Below are positions 36,551 to 46,389 of a stretch of DNA of 64,000 nucleotides, one piece after another. This DNA comes from Staphylococcus piscifermentans. Its GTDB lineage: Bacteria; Bacillota; Bacilli; Staphylococcales; Staphylococcaceae. The stretch spans positions 2,356,001 to 2,420,000 of the forward strand of contig NZ_LT906447.1 in the NCBI RefSeq assembly GCF_900186985.1. The letters run 5' to 3'. Position numbers and translations under genes: made by a program. How positions within the stretch are numbered: position 1 is the stretch's first letter; every line of letters begins with the position of its first letter. The notes beneath the pieces are model-generated. The model was not told where the DNA came from. It saw only the letters and a list, made by a program, of their open reading frames with translations, and ran no database searches.

Positions 36551-37369
36551 TTAGTCTTTTTTAATCTTCTTTAAATACTTTTTCACTTCATCATTCAAAC
36601 CTTGGTAATATTCATATTTGGTGTTTGGAAACTGTGCTTTCATCTCATTATCTGTACTGTTAGACATGACGAAAGGATGGCCGATATAACTTAAATAAGT
36701 TTCATCATTGCCGCTGTCCCCAAATCCTAAGACCTCAGATGCTGGAATATCAAATAAATCCAGCAAATATTTGACTGCGAATAACTTGCCGGCATTCTTC
36801 GGTGTAAAGTTCACATCATAAGCATCTTCAGGGTCTCCGGCTAACGGATTCGTCTTATTGAAATGAACTGCATAATCATAAGATGCCGCTTCTTTCTGCA
36901 AATTCTCTAACATTTTTATATCTTCGTCTTGATCACCTTGTGAATCAAAATAATATTCGTACAAGGTTTCTTTATCTCGATATTCTCGTTGTGGTTGAAG
37001 TTTTACATCATACTTTTGCTCAAAATTCTTAATAATTTCGTCGACTTTTTCTTTAGTGAAAGGTGTTTCTGAGACCGCTTCTTCATATTCTTTGCATTCA
37101 TGATACTCGCCTTGATCATCTAATTGATACATCTGAGAACATAAATCTGAAAAGATATATTGTGGCTTAAACTTCATCTCAGCTTTTTCCATTTTCTTCA
37201 AGATATTCGGAAAAATACTGCCGGATAAGAAAGCCGTAATGACGCCATCTTCTTTCACAGCTTGTCTGAGTGTCTCTTCTAAATCACGTAAATCAGGAAT
37301 ATCTTCTTTTGTCGTCGCATGTTTATAATAAGTTTCGTCAAAGTCAAATAGAATTAAATGATGTTTCAT
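36551..37369 (-). CDS. HAD-superfamily hydrolase (Cof-like)
   Basis: 272 residues. Motif I FDFDETYYKH replaces the usual DGT with DET, motif II is AFLSGSIF near 46-53, and motif IV GFGDSGNDETYLS lies near 216. It fits the Cof-type C2-capped phosphatases. Substrate unknown. GAGGATGC precedes the ATG. It is followed on the same strand, upstream, by the 135-residue protein and another HAD gene, so these three probably form one transcript. Confidence 0.85.
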   Translation of the reverse strand: MKHHLILFDFDETYYKHATTKEDIPDLRDLEETLRQAVKEDGVITAFLSGSIFPNILKKMEKAEMKFKPQYIFSDLCSQMYQLDDQGEYHECKEYEEAVSETPFTKEKVDEIIKNFEQKYDVKLQPQREYRDKETLYEYYFDSQGDQDEDIKMLENLQKEAASYDYAVHFNKTNPLAGDPEDAYDVNFTPKNAGKLFAVKYLLDLFDIPASEVLGFGDSGNDETYLSYIGHPFVMSNSTDNEMKAQFPNTKYEYYQGLNDEVKKYLKKIKKD

Positions 37370-37393
37370 CGTAGCATCCTCCTTTAAAGTGAA

Positions 37394-37801
37394 CTACTCT
37401 AAATCATTGCGATAAATCACTGGTTCATAGTCGTCTTCTTCCACAGGTTTGCTGTAATAATCTTCATCTGTTTCTTTCAAACCAAACGCTTCGGCTTTAT
37501 CCGCTTCACTAGTTCCGATATAACTTTGTCCTTGTGCATCGTAATATAAGTCAAATAAAGTACCGCCATAACGGGCTTCATGCTTCAGTTCATACAATGC
37601 GTCGACCTCAGTGCGTTTGACTTCTTTATAATAAAGCGTATGATTCGTATGCTTAGTTGTTTGTGCTTTGAATCCCCATGCTTCAGCCTTTGGATTTTCT
37701 GTCACTAATTTTAAATTAGAACCGAAATCGTTCAGTACCCGAAAGATTTCTCCTTGATACTCTGCGTAACGTCCATCTACTATGGTGCGTTGATCTGCCA
37801 T
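37394..37801 (-). CDS. Conserved hypothetical protein
   Basis: 135 acidic residues without membrane or signal segments. The start at 37801 is preceded by GAGGTGAATGAG; a longer frame to 37822 has no better site. Two similar segments, VTENPKAEAWGFK near 35 and GTSEADKAEAFGLK near 96, suggest an internal duplication. Function unknown. It lies between two HAD genes in one direction. Confidence 0.7.
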   Translation of the reverse strand: MADQRTIVDGRYAEYQGEIFRVLNDFGSNLKLVTENPKAEAWGFKAQTTKHTNHTLYYKEVKRTEVDALYELKHEARYGGTLFDLYYDAQGQSYIGTSEADKAEAFGLKETDEDYYSKPVEEDDYEPVIYRNDLE

Positions 37802-37841
37802 CTCATTCACCTCTATTTTCAAAAAGAACTGCTTTTAACAG

Positions 37842-38564
37842 TTATGCGTCTCTTCCGTTTTTCTTTTCCAAAACTTCTACCGCGTCGGGAGCTGACTGCA
37901 CGACGTAATCAGCGTGCTGCAATTCGTGCTCTTGACCTACTCCAGTCAACACGCCGATTGAAAGACCTAATCCTGCGTTCACTGCAGTTTGAATATCGTT
38001 TGGCGAATCTCCTATAATCGCAATTTCGTCTGCTTTTAAATCAGGTGCATGGTCAAAGAGCGGACGCAGCACTTCTGGATTGGGTTTCTCGGCAGCATTG
38101 GTTTCGGTCGAAATAATGAAATCAAAGAAGGCCTCTGTGTTTGTGGCTTCAATGAATTGTTCTGTCCCTTTTTTCGTGTCGCTGGTAAGGATGCCGATTT
38201 GATAGCCGGCATCTTTGAGTGTGTCTAGTGCATCTGTCATGCCTTCAATCCATTTAATTTCCGGAACGCGGTGGTCTATCAAATATTGACTGGTTTGTCG
38301 TGTCCACTCAGATACGTCTTCTCCGGCTAAAGCGTTGAAGTTCTGAATAATTTCATCTAAAGAGCCGCATGCCATGGGAGTTCCCGGCAATACCTGGTCT
38401 TGATCTTTATCTACCCCTAAAGTTTTGTATGCATGCTCTGCATTTTCAGGGGAAATATAGCGTTCCACAAATTCATCGACCATTTGAATGCCGACTTTCA
38501 TCCAACTCATATCAAAGTCAATCAATGTACCGTCTTTATCAAATAATATCCATTTCAATGCCAT
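37842..38564 (-). CDS. HAD-superfamily hydrolase (phosphoglycolate phosphatase-like)
   Basis: 240 residues. Motif I FDKDGTLIDFD at 8-18, motif II ILTSDTKKG near 121, motif III lysine in AAEKPNPEVL near 150, and motif IV IGDSPNDIQTA near 177. A helical cap follows motif I. It resembles Gph/YjjG-type phosphatases acting on small phosphates. Substrate unassigned. Confidence 0.88.
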   Translation of the reverse strand: MALKWILFDKDGTLIDFDMSWMKVGIQMVDEFVERYISPENAEHAYKTLGVDKDQDQVLPGTPMACGSLDEIIQNFNALAGEDVSEWTRQTSQYLIDHRVPEIKWIEGMTDALDTLKDAGYQIGILTSDTKKGTEQFIEATNTEAFFDFIISTETNAAEKPNPEVLRPLFDHAPDLKADEIAIIGDSPNDIQTAVNAGLGLSIGVLTGVGQEHELQHADYVVQSAPDAVEVLEKKNGRDA

Positions 38565-38625
38565 CTGCTAACACGCTTCTTTCTGTTTTACTTTTATTTC
38601 ATTTTTATATGTCTACATCTTATAT

Positions 38626-39012
38626 TTATTCTTTTCCCTTTTCTGAGGGATTATTCGGCAAGGTTCTTACAAAGGTAAATAGGACGACTGTTTGAATGAT
38701 GACCATAACCAGCAAAGTGATTCGAATATAAAAGTTATTGATAATCAAAATGGAAAATCCCATAAGAATATATAAGCTTATTAAAATTTTAAACTTTTTC
38801 TTTAAAGTAAATCCTCTATCTCTTTTAAAGCTTTCTACATATTCATCGTAAATCTTCGTGTTGACCAGCCAATGATTAAACTTTTTCGAACTTCTGGAAA
38901 AACACAACGCGGCCAGTAATAAAAATGGCGTGGTCGGCAATAAAGGCACGACAATGCCTATAAATCCTACGACAGCGAAGATGAGACCGAGTGTAATGAG
39001 CAAATATTTCAT
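38626..39012 (-). CDS. DUF454 (YbaN-like) membrane protein
   Basis: 128 residues with three to four helices. The DUF454 signature GIVVPLLPTTPFLLLAALCF at about 19-38 followed by SRSSKKFNHWLVNTKIYDEY is clear. The family is found in many bacteria and has no settled function. AGAGGTGCTT precedes the ATG. Confidence 0.88.
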   Translation of the reverse strand: MKYLLITLGLIFAVVGFIGIVVPLLPTTPFLLLAALCFSRSSKKFNHWLVNTKIYDEYVESFKRDRGFTLKKKFKILISLYILMGFSILIINNFYIRITLLVMVIIQTVVLFTFVRTLPNNPSEKGKE

Positions 39013-39074
39013 TCAAGCACCTCTAATTGATAATTGATTTCAATTATAGCAAAAAACTGCTGCGAAAGAAAAAA

Positions 39075-39121
39075 ACAGGTCATCTGCCGTCACGAGCAGC
39101 TTCTGACCTGTTTCAACTATT
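39075..39121 (-). terminator. ilvE terminator
   Basis: ACAGGTCA (39075-39082) pairs with TGACCTGT (39114-39121), with more pairing inside; TTTTTTTC follows on the minus strand. Confidence 0.85.
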
Positions 39122-39165
39122 AAAGAGATTCAATCCCCTATTTATAGAGTGTTTGAAACTTATAC

Positions 39166-40245
39166 TTAATATTCTGGAACTACGACTCTCCAACCTTGCG
39201 GATCGTCTAATTTACCGCTTTGAATACCAGTGTATTCATCGTATAGACGTTGTGTGATTGGACCAGTTTCATTATTGTTGATAGTGATTTCACGATCTTC
39301 GTATTTTAAAGTACCTACTGGTGAAATAACTGCAGCTGTACCTGTTCCGAAGACTTCTTCTAATTCGCCTTTATCATAAGACTCTAATAATTCATCAATA
39401 GAGATATGACGTTCTTCTACTTCGTAACCTAATTCTTTAGCTAAGGCGATAACTGTTTTACGTGTAATACCTGGTAAGATACTGCCGTTTAATTGAGGTG
39501 TTACAAGTTTACCGTTTTCTACGAAGAAGATGTTCATACTGCCGACTTCTTCAACATATTTACGTTCTACACCATCCAACCATAATACTTGGTCATAACC
39601 TTGTTCGTTGGCATTAGATTGTGATAATAAGCTGGCTGCATAGTTACCTGCAACTTTAGCGAAACCTACACCACCGCGTACGGCACGTACATATTCATCT
39701 TCGACATAAATACGTGTTGGTTTCAATGAATCTCCACCGTAATAAGAACCAGATGGTGATAAGATAATTAATAATTTGTAATTATGCGCAGGGTGAACGC
39801 CTAATCCTGCTTCAGTTGCGAAGACAAATGGACGAATATATAATGATTGTCCTTCACCTTCAGGTACCCAATCGCGTTCAATGTCTACTAATTGTTTCAA
39901 GCCTTCTAATAACTCTTCTTCATCAATTTGAGGCATTTCTAAACGATCGAGTGATTGATTGATACGCGCGAAGTTTTGGTCAGGTCTGAATAACACAACT
40001 TCTCCATTGTGTTTATAAGCTTTCAAACCTTCGAATACAAGCTGACCATAATGAAGTCCTTGTGCAGCCGGATCTAATTCAATCGGTGCATAAGGTGTAA
40101 TCTTCAAATCATGCCAACCACCTTTTTCGCTATCGTAGTCATAACTTAACATGTAATCTGTGAAGTGTTGGCCAAATCCTAAATTTTTTGGATCTGGTTT
40201 TTGTTTTAATTCTTCACGTTTTTCGAATTTTACTTTTTCTGACAT
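39166..40245 (-). CDS. ilvE: Branched-chain amino acid aminotransferase
   Basis: PLP enzyme of fold type IV that transfers the amino group between glutamate and the keto acids of valine, leucine and isoleucine. 359 residues, typical of the staphylococcal enzyme. [14 protein letters not shown] near 192 holds the PLP lysine, and [15 protein letters not shown] near 228 is the family signature. AGGAGGCAC precedes the ATG. No T-box or other amino-acid leader was seen in the 213 bases upstream. Confidence 0.94.
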   Translation of the reverse strand: MSEKVKFEKREELKQKPDPKNLGFGQHFTDYMLSYDYDSEKGGWHDLKITPYAPIELDPAAQGLHYGQLVFEGLKAYKHNGEVVLFRPDQNFARINQSLDRLEMPQIDEEELLEGLKQLVDIERDWVPEGEGQSLYIRPFVFATEAGLGVHPAHNYKLLIILSPSGSYYGGDSLKPTRIYVEDEYVRAVRGGVGFAKVAGNYAASLLSQSNANEQGYDQVLWLDGVERKYVEEVGSMNIFFVENGKLVTPQLNGSILPGITRKTVIALAKELGYEVEERHISIDELLESYDKGELEEVFGTGTAAVISPVGTLKYEDREITINNNETGPITQRLYDEYTGIQSGKLDDPQGWRVVVPEY

Positions 40246-40458
40246 GATTGTGCCTCCTATAATAAATACTTAATAAAGTGTTAACACTCAAATTATAGCA
40301 ATCTCACTCTTGGGATTCAATGAGTTTTTAGAAAATTTAAAAAATACTACTATAATTTGAACCCTTTAAAGCCCTATCATTATTCTGTTTACACTTCTCA
40401 TTATTCTATATGCATTGCGGGAATGCAAACGGAAGCGGTCATATTAATGTTCCTTTTA

Positions 40459-41496
40459 TTATGAACAACCACTCTCATTTACCTCAAATATTAATTGCTC
40501 AGCATCCAATGTTGCAACAACTCCATAAGGCAAAATACATTTAGGCTCATTATGACCGAAACTAGCATTGAAGAATAGAATCTTATCTTCTAAATGATGT
40601 TCTTTCAATACTTGCATCCATGTTTCTTTTATTTCTTTAATATTTTCATCATTTTGCGGTTTTCCTACAATAATACCTTCAATATTTTTTAATATACCCA
40701 TATAACCTAATGATCTAAGTGCTTGCTTTAAAAAATATATAGGTAATTGTGATTCAGAGTTTTCTACAAATAATATTTTCCCTTTAAATGCATCTTTATT
40801 TGGAAAAACCTCTGTTCCTCTTAAATTATTGAGTACCTCAAAGCAACCACCAATCAATGTTCCTGTCGCTTTCCCTTTACCGCTCAGAACCTCATAAGTT
40901 TGATTGTTTATTTTTTCTCTGCTTACACTTTTATTGCTTTCATTCCATTTTAATCCAAATTTTCGATAATAATTTGAAGTAGGAATATTTCCGATCGTAT
41001 TATTAGTAAATAATACCTTTTTAATATTTTTTATTGTATATTCATCCATTTCAACATTTTCAGCAAAATCGGTCAATAATGCTGGTCCATAATAAGACAT
41101 CACACCTGCTTTATAAAATTTCAAATGGATTGATGTAACATCAGAATACCCCATGAAAATTTTTGGATGTTCTCTTATAATATTCTCGTTTAAATAAGGA
41201 ACAATTCTCATTGATTCCTCTCCTCCGATAAATGAAAAAATCCCTTTAATTTTATCATCTAATAAAGCATCGTGAATATCTTCCGCTCTATATTCCGGAT
41301 GATTATAGAGGGTGTCAGTACCATCTAAAGCGTGTTTCATTAATTTTACTTTTAAACCAAATATATTTTCCATTCTTTGCTTGGCTAATTCTACCCTATG
41401 AGATACAAACTCTTCCCCCGCTAATCCTGATGATGGAGAAACAAACGCAACAGTATCTCCAGACTGTAAGTGATTAGGTTTAATCAAATTCTTCAT
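40459..41496 (-). CDS. S66-family LD-carboxypeptidase (MccF-like)
   Basis: 345 residues. The S66 catalytic triad is visible: S118 in MGYSDVT, glutamate in FVENSES near 243, and histidine in NASFGHNEP near 313. Family members either trim murein tetrapeptides (LdcA) or cleave microcin C-type peptide-nucleotides (MccF). The longer form and GGCFEVLNNLRGT loop favour the MccF branch, but no microcin genes are nearby. The gene is visibly more AT-rich than its neighbours. AGGAGGAATAAT precedes the ATG. Confidence 0.85.
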   Translation of the reverse strand: MKNLIKPNHLQSGDTVAFVSPSSGLAGEEFVSHRVELAKQRMENIFGLKVKLMKHALDGTDTLYNHPEYRAEDIHDALLDDKIKGIFSFIGGEESMRIVPYLNENIIREHPKIFMGYSDVTSIHLKFYKAGVMSYYGPALLTDFAENVEMDEYTIKNIKKVLFTNNTIGNIPTSNYYRKFGLKWNESNKSVSREKINNQTYEVLSGKGKATGTLIGGCFEVLNNLRGTEVFPNKDAFKGKILFVENSESQLPIYFLKQALRSLGYMGILKNIEGIIVGKPQNDENIKEIKETWMQVLKEHHLEDKILFFNASFGHNEPKCILPYGVVATLDAEQLIFEVNESGCS

Positions 41497-41685
41497 TGTT
41501 TATTATTCCTCCTAACTATGGATGTTCTTTCTCATTAGTTCTCGATATACAAAAAAGACAAACTGTACACTATTTCTTCTCCCTAATAAGAAATACCGCT
41601 TCGTCTGTCTTTTTATTATATAGATTCCATTTTGATTATAGAAAGTTATTCTGTTAATTTCTAAAATCGTCATATTCTTTAAGCC

Positions 41686-42648
41686 TTAATGTTGTGTGGC
41701 AGCGTCTTTCTCTTTAATGCCTTCTAACATCGCTACTGTCATTGCGTCTAAATCATATTGAGGTTTGAATCCCCATTCGTCTGCAGAACAGCTGACATCG
41801 ATACGGTCCGGCCAACTATCAGCAATACCTTGACGCACTGGATCTACATCGTAATTCATTTCGAAATCAGGAATATGTTTACGGATGGATTCAGCAATTT
41901 CTTCTGGTTCAAAGCTCATACCGCTTAAATTATAAGCACAACGATGTTTAATCTTGTCCCCATCCGCTTCCATCAACTTGATAATAGCATCAATGGCATC
42001 GTCCATGAACATCATATCCATGTACGTACCTTTATCAATAAAGCTTGTATATTTGCCATTACGTAGAGCTTCGAAATAAATTTCTACTGCGTAATCTGTT
42101 GTACCGCCACCCGGTTCTTTTACGTAAGAAATCAAACCTGGGAAACGTACGCTGCGTGTGTCGACGCCAAATTTACTATTATAATATTCACATAACAATT
42201 CACCAGAAACTTTATTTACCCCATACATTGAAGTTGGACGTTGAATCGTTAATGCTGGCGTTTTATCTTTAGGAGTTGTAGGACCGAATGCACCAATTGA
42301 ACTTGGTGTGAAGAATTGCAAGTTATACTCACGTGCAACCTCTAAAGCATTGACCAATCCACCCATATTAATATTCCAAGCTAATAACGGATTCTTTTCT
42401 GCTGTAGCAGATAAAAGAGCTGCCATATGCATCATCGCATCAGGTTTGAATTCTGCTGCAATTTCTTCCATGCGAGTGATATCTGTAACATCTAAAAGCG
42501 CAAACGGTCCATCCTTAATTGGAGAATCTGCTTCCGGCTCTCGAATATCCGTAGCCAAAACATTCTCTTCTCCATAAATCTCACGACATTTCAATACAAG
42601 TTCCGTACCGATTTGGCCTAGTGCGCCAGTAATCATAATTCTTTCCAT
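41686..42648 (-). CDS. tdh: L-threonine 3-dehydrogenase (short-chain epimerase type)
   Basis: Oxidises L-threonine to 2-amino-3-ketobutyrate with NAD. 320 residues from the ATG at 42648 (GAGGGG nine bases upstream). Rossmann loop [12 protein letters not shown] at 5-16, and [11 protein letters not shown] near 143 with the catalytic Tyr/Lys. MHMAALLSA and FPGLISY are typical of the SDR-type threonine dehydrogenases. The next enzyme of the route, kbl, is encoded 2.4 kb away, which supports the call. Confidence 0.88.
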   Translation of the reverse strand: MERIMITGALGQIGTELVLKCREIYGEENVLATDIREPEADSPIKDGPFALLDVTDITRMEEIAAEFKPDAMMHMAALLSATAEKNPLLAWNINMGGLVNALEVAREYNLQFFTPSSIGAFGPTTPKDKTPALTIQRPTSMYGVNKVSGELLCEYYNSKFGVDTRSVRFPGLISYVKEPGGGTTDYAVEIYFEALRNGKYTSFIDKGTYMDMMFMDDAIDAIIKLMEADGDKIKHRCAYNLSGMSFEPEEIAESIRKHIPDFEMNYDVDPVRQGIADSWPDRIDVSCSADEWGFKPQYDLDAMTVAMLEGIKEKDAATQH

Positions 42649-42778
42649 GCAATTCATCCCCTCAAAAAAGTTCGTAGTAAATAAACATGGTGTTTTTCTG
42701 AGGTGTACATTCTATCATTATTTGTATATATTCTACTATAATTCCTCACTATTGTATATACCATACGTACAAAAATAA

Positions 42779-42792
42779 GTAAAGCGCTTACA
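42779..42792 (-). promoter_or_regulatory. CcpA cre site upstream of tdh
   Basis: Read on the minus strand TGTAAGCGCTTTAC, a very good match to the cre consensus TGWAARCGYTWWCW. It lies 131 bases before the tdh start, fitting catabolite control of threonine breakdown. Confidence 0.65.
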
Positions 42793-42857
42793 TTTAAAAG
42801 TGCAAATTTTCATTTAGAAATTAATTTCACTTTCGTTTTTATCCCTGTTTTGAGGTG

Positions 42858-43319
42858 TTATAACTTTTTGCGTCCATACTGACGTGAATTTTCATATCCT
42901 TCTTTTTCATAAAAGAAAGCTGCAGAAAGATTCTTATCCCAATAATCTAACTCTACCGTTTGGCATCCCTGCTGCTGCGCAAAAGTTTCCGCAAAGGCCA
43001 TCAAAGCGTGACCATGGCCTTGTTGGCGATATGCTGCTTCAATACTTAATTGATGAATATACAGCGACTTCATTCCATAACGAAAAGGGGTTTCCATTAA
43101 CGAGATAATTTGAAACCAAATATAACCGATAGCTTCTGTGCCTTGATATACAGCATAGAAATACTGATCTTCTCTTTCTAATAACTTTTGAAAGAAATCT
43201 AAGCTGTCTAAATAATTAAAAGGCTTAAAAATATCCGGGTAAGCCTTGGCGTGCAAGCTATGAACCGCTTCATTCAATCTTGCTAAAACGGCAGCATCTC
43301 TACATACTTTTATTTCCAT
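42858..43319 (-). CDS. GNAT-family N-acetyltransferase
   Basis: 153 residues. Acetyl-CoA motif A reads AYRQQGHGHALMAFA near 98-112, followed by VELDYWDKNLSAAFFYEKEGY. The ATG at 43319 lies after AAGGTGAAAG; the ATG at 43328 overlaps that site. It is 15 bases after the next GNAT gene in the same direction, so the two are probably co-transcribed. Substrate unknown. Confidence 0.85.
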   Translation of the reverse strand: MEIKVCRDAAVLARLNEAVHSLHAKAYPDIFKPFNYLDSLDFFQKLLEREDQYFYAVYQGTEAIGYIWFQIISLMETPFRYGMKSLYIHQLSIEAAYRQQGHGHALMAFAETFAQQQGCQTVELDYWDKNLSAAFFYEKEGYENSRQYGRKKL

Positions 43320-43334
43320 TACTTTCACCTTCTT

Positions 43335-43832
43335 TTATTGATCCGTTGATACAAGAAACCTTCTTACTGTTTCCCCATCTATAATTGCACTTTCTAATTC
43401 CTGTGGATGAAACGCTATTATTGTTCTAGCTGACGCAACATTGCTTTTATCGCACGTTACGAGTGCATCAACAACACCATGTTGATTTAAGAATTTAAGT
43501 CCTGCTTTCAACAAACTCTTCGCATAGCCTTGTCTTCGATAGTCAGGACGAACACCATAACCGATATGACCTCCGATACGTTTTAAATGTTCATTAAGAT
43601 AATGTCTTATATTGACTGCGCCTATAATTTTTTCATTATCAAAAAGAAAAAGGGTCGTATTAGGGACCCACTCTTTAATTAAAGTACGCTGCTTCAATTC
43701 AGAAACCAATTCACTATATGAAGTATAACGTTTAGGGTTTATCGCAGTCGGTACAATTTGTTCTGTTTCCCAAGATTTGATATAAACATTAAAAGCAGCT
43801 TCGTCTGTTAATGCTAATTCACGTATTTCCAT
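43335..43832 (-). CDS. GNAT-family N-acetyltransferase
   Basis: 165 residues. Motif A reads RPDYRRQGYAKSLLKAG near 98-114, and IGAVNIRHYLNEHLKRIGGHIGYG precedes it, as in RimJ/RimL-like or YjaB-type acetyltransferases. It is only distantly like the neighbouring GNAT. The ATG at 43832 follows GGGGGCAT. Substrate unknown. Confidence 0.87.
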   Translation of the reverse strand: MEIRELALTDEAAFNVYIKSWETEQIVPTAINPKRYTSYSELVSELKQRTLIKEWVPNTTLFLFDNEKIIGAVNIRHYLNEHLKRIGGHIGYGVRPDYRRQGYAKSLLKAGLKFLNQHGVVDALVTCDKSNVASARTIIAFHPQELESAIIDGETVRRFLVSTDQ

Positions 43833-43931
43833 TATTAGATGCCCCCTTGTTTAGTCGCTTATTGATTTATCTCTATGTTATCATGATTTTAACAATTATT
43901 TTTTTGAATACATATTCAGGGGGACTCTATC

Positions 43932-44930
43932 ATGTGTACAAGTTTTACTTTTACTTCAGATTATGATGCAGATTATCTTGCACGTACCATGGATTTTGCT
44001 TTTCAATTAAATTCATTTCCTAAGGTCATGCCACGCGGTTATGAATGGGAAACTGCGAATGGCCGTACATTTAACTTTGATTACGGATTTGTAGGCACAG
44101 CAATGACGGTAAATGGCGTAGTATTTGCGGATGGTATCAATGAACAAGGCTTGTCCATTGCCGTCTTATATTATTCAGGAGAGGCCTCTTATGCGACTTC
44201 GACATCTTCTAATAATATTAATTTAGAACCAGAAGAATTTATTGTGTGGTTCTTAGGTATGAATGCATCCATTCATGATATGAAGGAGAATATCGATACA
44301 GTCCGCTTGCTTAAGCAAGTAAACCCGACTTTAGATAAAGTACCGCCGTTGCATTTCATCGTTACAGATCAAACGGGTCAAAGTGTCGTCATTACACCAG
44401 TAGATGGTCAACTCGTCGTTCAAGATAATCCGGTTCAAGTCTTAACTAATAATCCTAGTTTAGAGTGGCATTATCAAAACTTACGCCAACATACTACATT
44501 TAATGTGGAAGCACCAGCTCCTCAATTATTAGGTATGAAACATATCGAGCCTATCGGGGTAGAAGCAGGTACTGAAAATCTGCCGGGCGGTTATACTTCT
44601 CCTGCGCGCTTTGTGCGTGCTGCTTATTTCCGTCAATATATTGAAGATGCGGAAGATGACAATAAACGGTTGAATAATATATTTAAATTGTTAGATACTG
44701 TCAGCGTGCCGCGCGGAATTATTTTAGATGAAGGTCAACCGCATTATACCCAATATCAATGTGTGATGAATTGCAGCAAATTGAAGTACTACTATCGCGA
44801 TTATTACGGTTCTGATATTTATACGATTGAATTAACTGAGGAATTGTTAACAGCGGAAGAACCGAAGTCTTATACTGTGAAACCCAAATTGAGATTTTCA
44901 AATTTAAATGAAGAAGAAGCAGACGCTTAA
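43932..44930 (+). CDS. Choloylglycine hydrolase family protein (penicillin V acylase/BSH type)
   Basis: Ntn-hydrolase, 332 residues. Removal of the initiator methionine exposes the catalytic Cys2 (MCTSF); R18, D21 and N173/N174 (LTNNP) fit the family active site, and PARFVRA near 218 adds the conserved arginine. Tyr80/81 near the acylase-specific position slightly favours penicillin V acylase over bile salt hydrolase. The substrate could also be an acyl-homoserine lactone or N-acyl amino acid. CAGGGGGACT precedes the ATG. The gene stands alone between convergent units. Confidence 0.87.
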   Translation: MCTSFTFTSDYDADYLARTMDFAFQLNSFPKVMPRGYEWETANGRTFNFDYGFVGTAMTVNGVVFADGINEQGLSIAVLYYSGEASYATSTSSNNINLEPEEFIVWFLGMNASIHDMKENIDTVRLLKQVNPTLDKVPPLHFIVTDQTGQSVVITPVDGQLVVQDNPVQVLTNNPSLEWHYQNLRQHTTFNVEAPAPQLLGMKHIEPIGVEAGTENLPGGYTSPARFVRAAYFRQYIEDAEDDNKRLNNIFKLLDTVSVPRGIILDEGQPHYTQYQCVMNCSKLKYYYRDYYGSDIYTIELTEELLTAEEPKSYTVKPKLRFSNLNEEEADA

Positions 44931-44958
44931 AAATTAATAAGTATAGAGCGCAGAAAAA

Positions 44959-44994
44959 GAGGGAGCTGGGACAAATTAATGTCGCAACTCCCTC
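44959..44994. terminator. Bidirectional terminator between BSH-like gene and kbl
   Basis: GAGGGAG (44959-44965) pairs with CTCCCTC (44988-44994) with imperfect internal pairing. On the minus strand TTTTTC follows, serving kbl. Confidence 0.85.
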
Positions 44995-45007
44995 CTTTCA
45001 TATACTA

Positions 45008-46195
45008 TTAAATGACACCTAGTTCTTTTCCAACTTTTTCATATGCATTTAATGCTTCATCTAGCATTTCTTTAGTATGCGCTGCTGTCGGCATATTACG
45101 TACACGTCCTGTTCCGCGAGGTACAGTTGGGAATACGATTGATTTCACATAAACGCCTTCATCTTTTAAACGTTTACTGAATTCTTGTGTTTTCTTTTCA
45201 TCTCCAATGATTACTGGAGTGATCGGCGTTTCAGAGGCACCAATATCGTAGCCTAACTTTTTCAAGCCTTCTTTTAAATAATTGGCATTATCCCACAATT
45301 TATCATGTAATTCAGTAGAGTTCATTAATTTTCTTACCGCTGCGATAATCGCTGCTGAAGATTCTGGTGTTAATGAAGTCGAGAATAAGAATGGACGTGA
45401 TTGCACTTTCAACCAGTCGATTAATTCTTGAGTACCTGCGACATAACCGCCTACTACCCCTATAGCTTTAGATAGTGTACCGATTTGGAAGTCGATTTTA
45501 TCTTGTAAGCCGAAATGTTTTACGGTGCCTGCGCCTTTACCCATCACACCTGAGCCATGTGCGTCATCAACATAAGTAATTAGACCGTATTCTTCTGCGA
45601 TTTCAACGATTTCTGGTAATTTTGCAACATCGCCATCCATACTGAATACACCGTCTGTGATATACATTACTTTATTATATTGTCCTGATTCTACTGCTTC
45701 TTTCGCTTTCTTTCGTAAGTCATCCATGTCAGAGTGATTGACACGAATAATTTTAGCTTTAGATAGACGGCAACCATCAATGATTGAAGCGTGATTCAAT
45801 TCATCAGATAAAATCGCATCATTTTTATTCATTACTGCTGAAATGGCAGCCATGTTACAGTTAAAGCCTGATTGGTATGCAATAGCAGCTTCTGTACCTT
45901 TGAATTCTGCTAAGGTTTGTTCTAATTCATCGTGGATATCTAACGTACCGTTGATCGAGCGCACAGCCCCTGCGCCTACCCCATATTTATCTACTGCGTC
46001 TTTCGCAACTTGTTTCAATTCATCATTTGTTGCCAAACCTAAGTAGTTATTAGAAGATAAGTTGATATAACGTTTACCGTCAATTGTAATTTCCGGTCCA
46101 TTCGCCCCTTCAACTGTATCGATTTCATTATAAAGACCATTATCTTTTAAGTATTGAATGTTTTCATCGAGAAAACTGTGTAATGATTGCACCAT
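45008..46195 (-). CDS. kbl: Glycine C-acetyltransferase (2-amino-3-ketobutyrate CoA ligase)
   Basis: Cleaves 2-amino-3-ketobutyrate with CoA to glycine and acetyl-CoA, the partner of tdh. 395 residues, alpha-oxoamine synthase family. [11 protein letters not shown] at 209-219 and K243 in [13 protein letters not shown] (the PLP lysine) are clear, with [10 protein letters not shown] near 48. The paralogue BioF is the alternative, but the nearby tdh supports Kbl. AAGGGGGATTCAC precedes the ATG. Confidence 0.9.
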   Translation of the reverse strand: MVQSLHSFLDENIQYLKDNGLYNEIDTVEGANGPEITIDGKRYINLSSNNYLGLATNDELKQVAKDAVDKYGVGAGAVRSINGTLDIHDELEQTLAEFKGTEAAIAYQSGFNCNMAAISAVMNKNDAILSDELNHASIIDGCRLSKAKIIRVNHSDMDDLRKKAKEAVESGQYNKVMYITDGVFSMDGDVAKLPEIVEIAEEYGLITYVDDAHGSGVMGKGAGTVKHFGLQDKIDFQIGTLSKAIGVVGGYVAGTQELIDWLKVQSRPFLFSTSLTPESSAAIIAAVRKLMNSTELHDKLWDNANYLKEGLKKLGYDIGASETPITPVIIGDEKKTQEFSKRLKDEGVYVKSIVFPTVPRGTGRVRNMPTAAHTKEMLDEALNAYEKVGKELGVI

Positions 46196-46389
46196 TTAAG
46201 TGAATCCCCCTTGTTTAAATAAATTCACATCTATCATAACCTATTTTTTTAGAATATAAAAGCTGCGAATCATTAACCCGCAATAAATTGCAATTCTTTA
46301 AATTATTCACCTTTTAATGGATAAGGTTTATTGCTGAGACTACGTGCTATAATATGTATATCTATACTTTAATGAAGGGGTTGAAACCA

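Noticed and set aside
40246..40458. T-box or other amino-acid leader before ilvE
   Set aside because: This stretch is downstream of the S66 gene and upstream of ilvE but shows no T-box motif, specifier loop or terminator/antiterminator pair.
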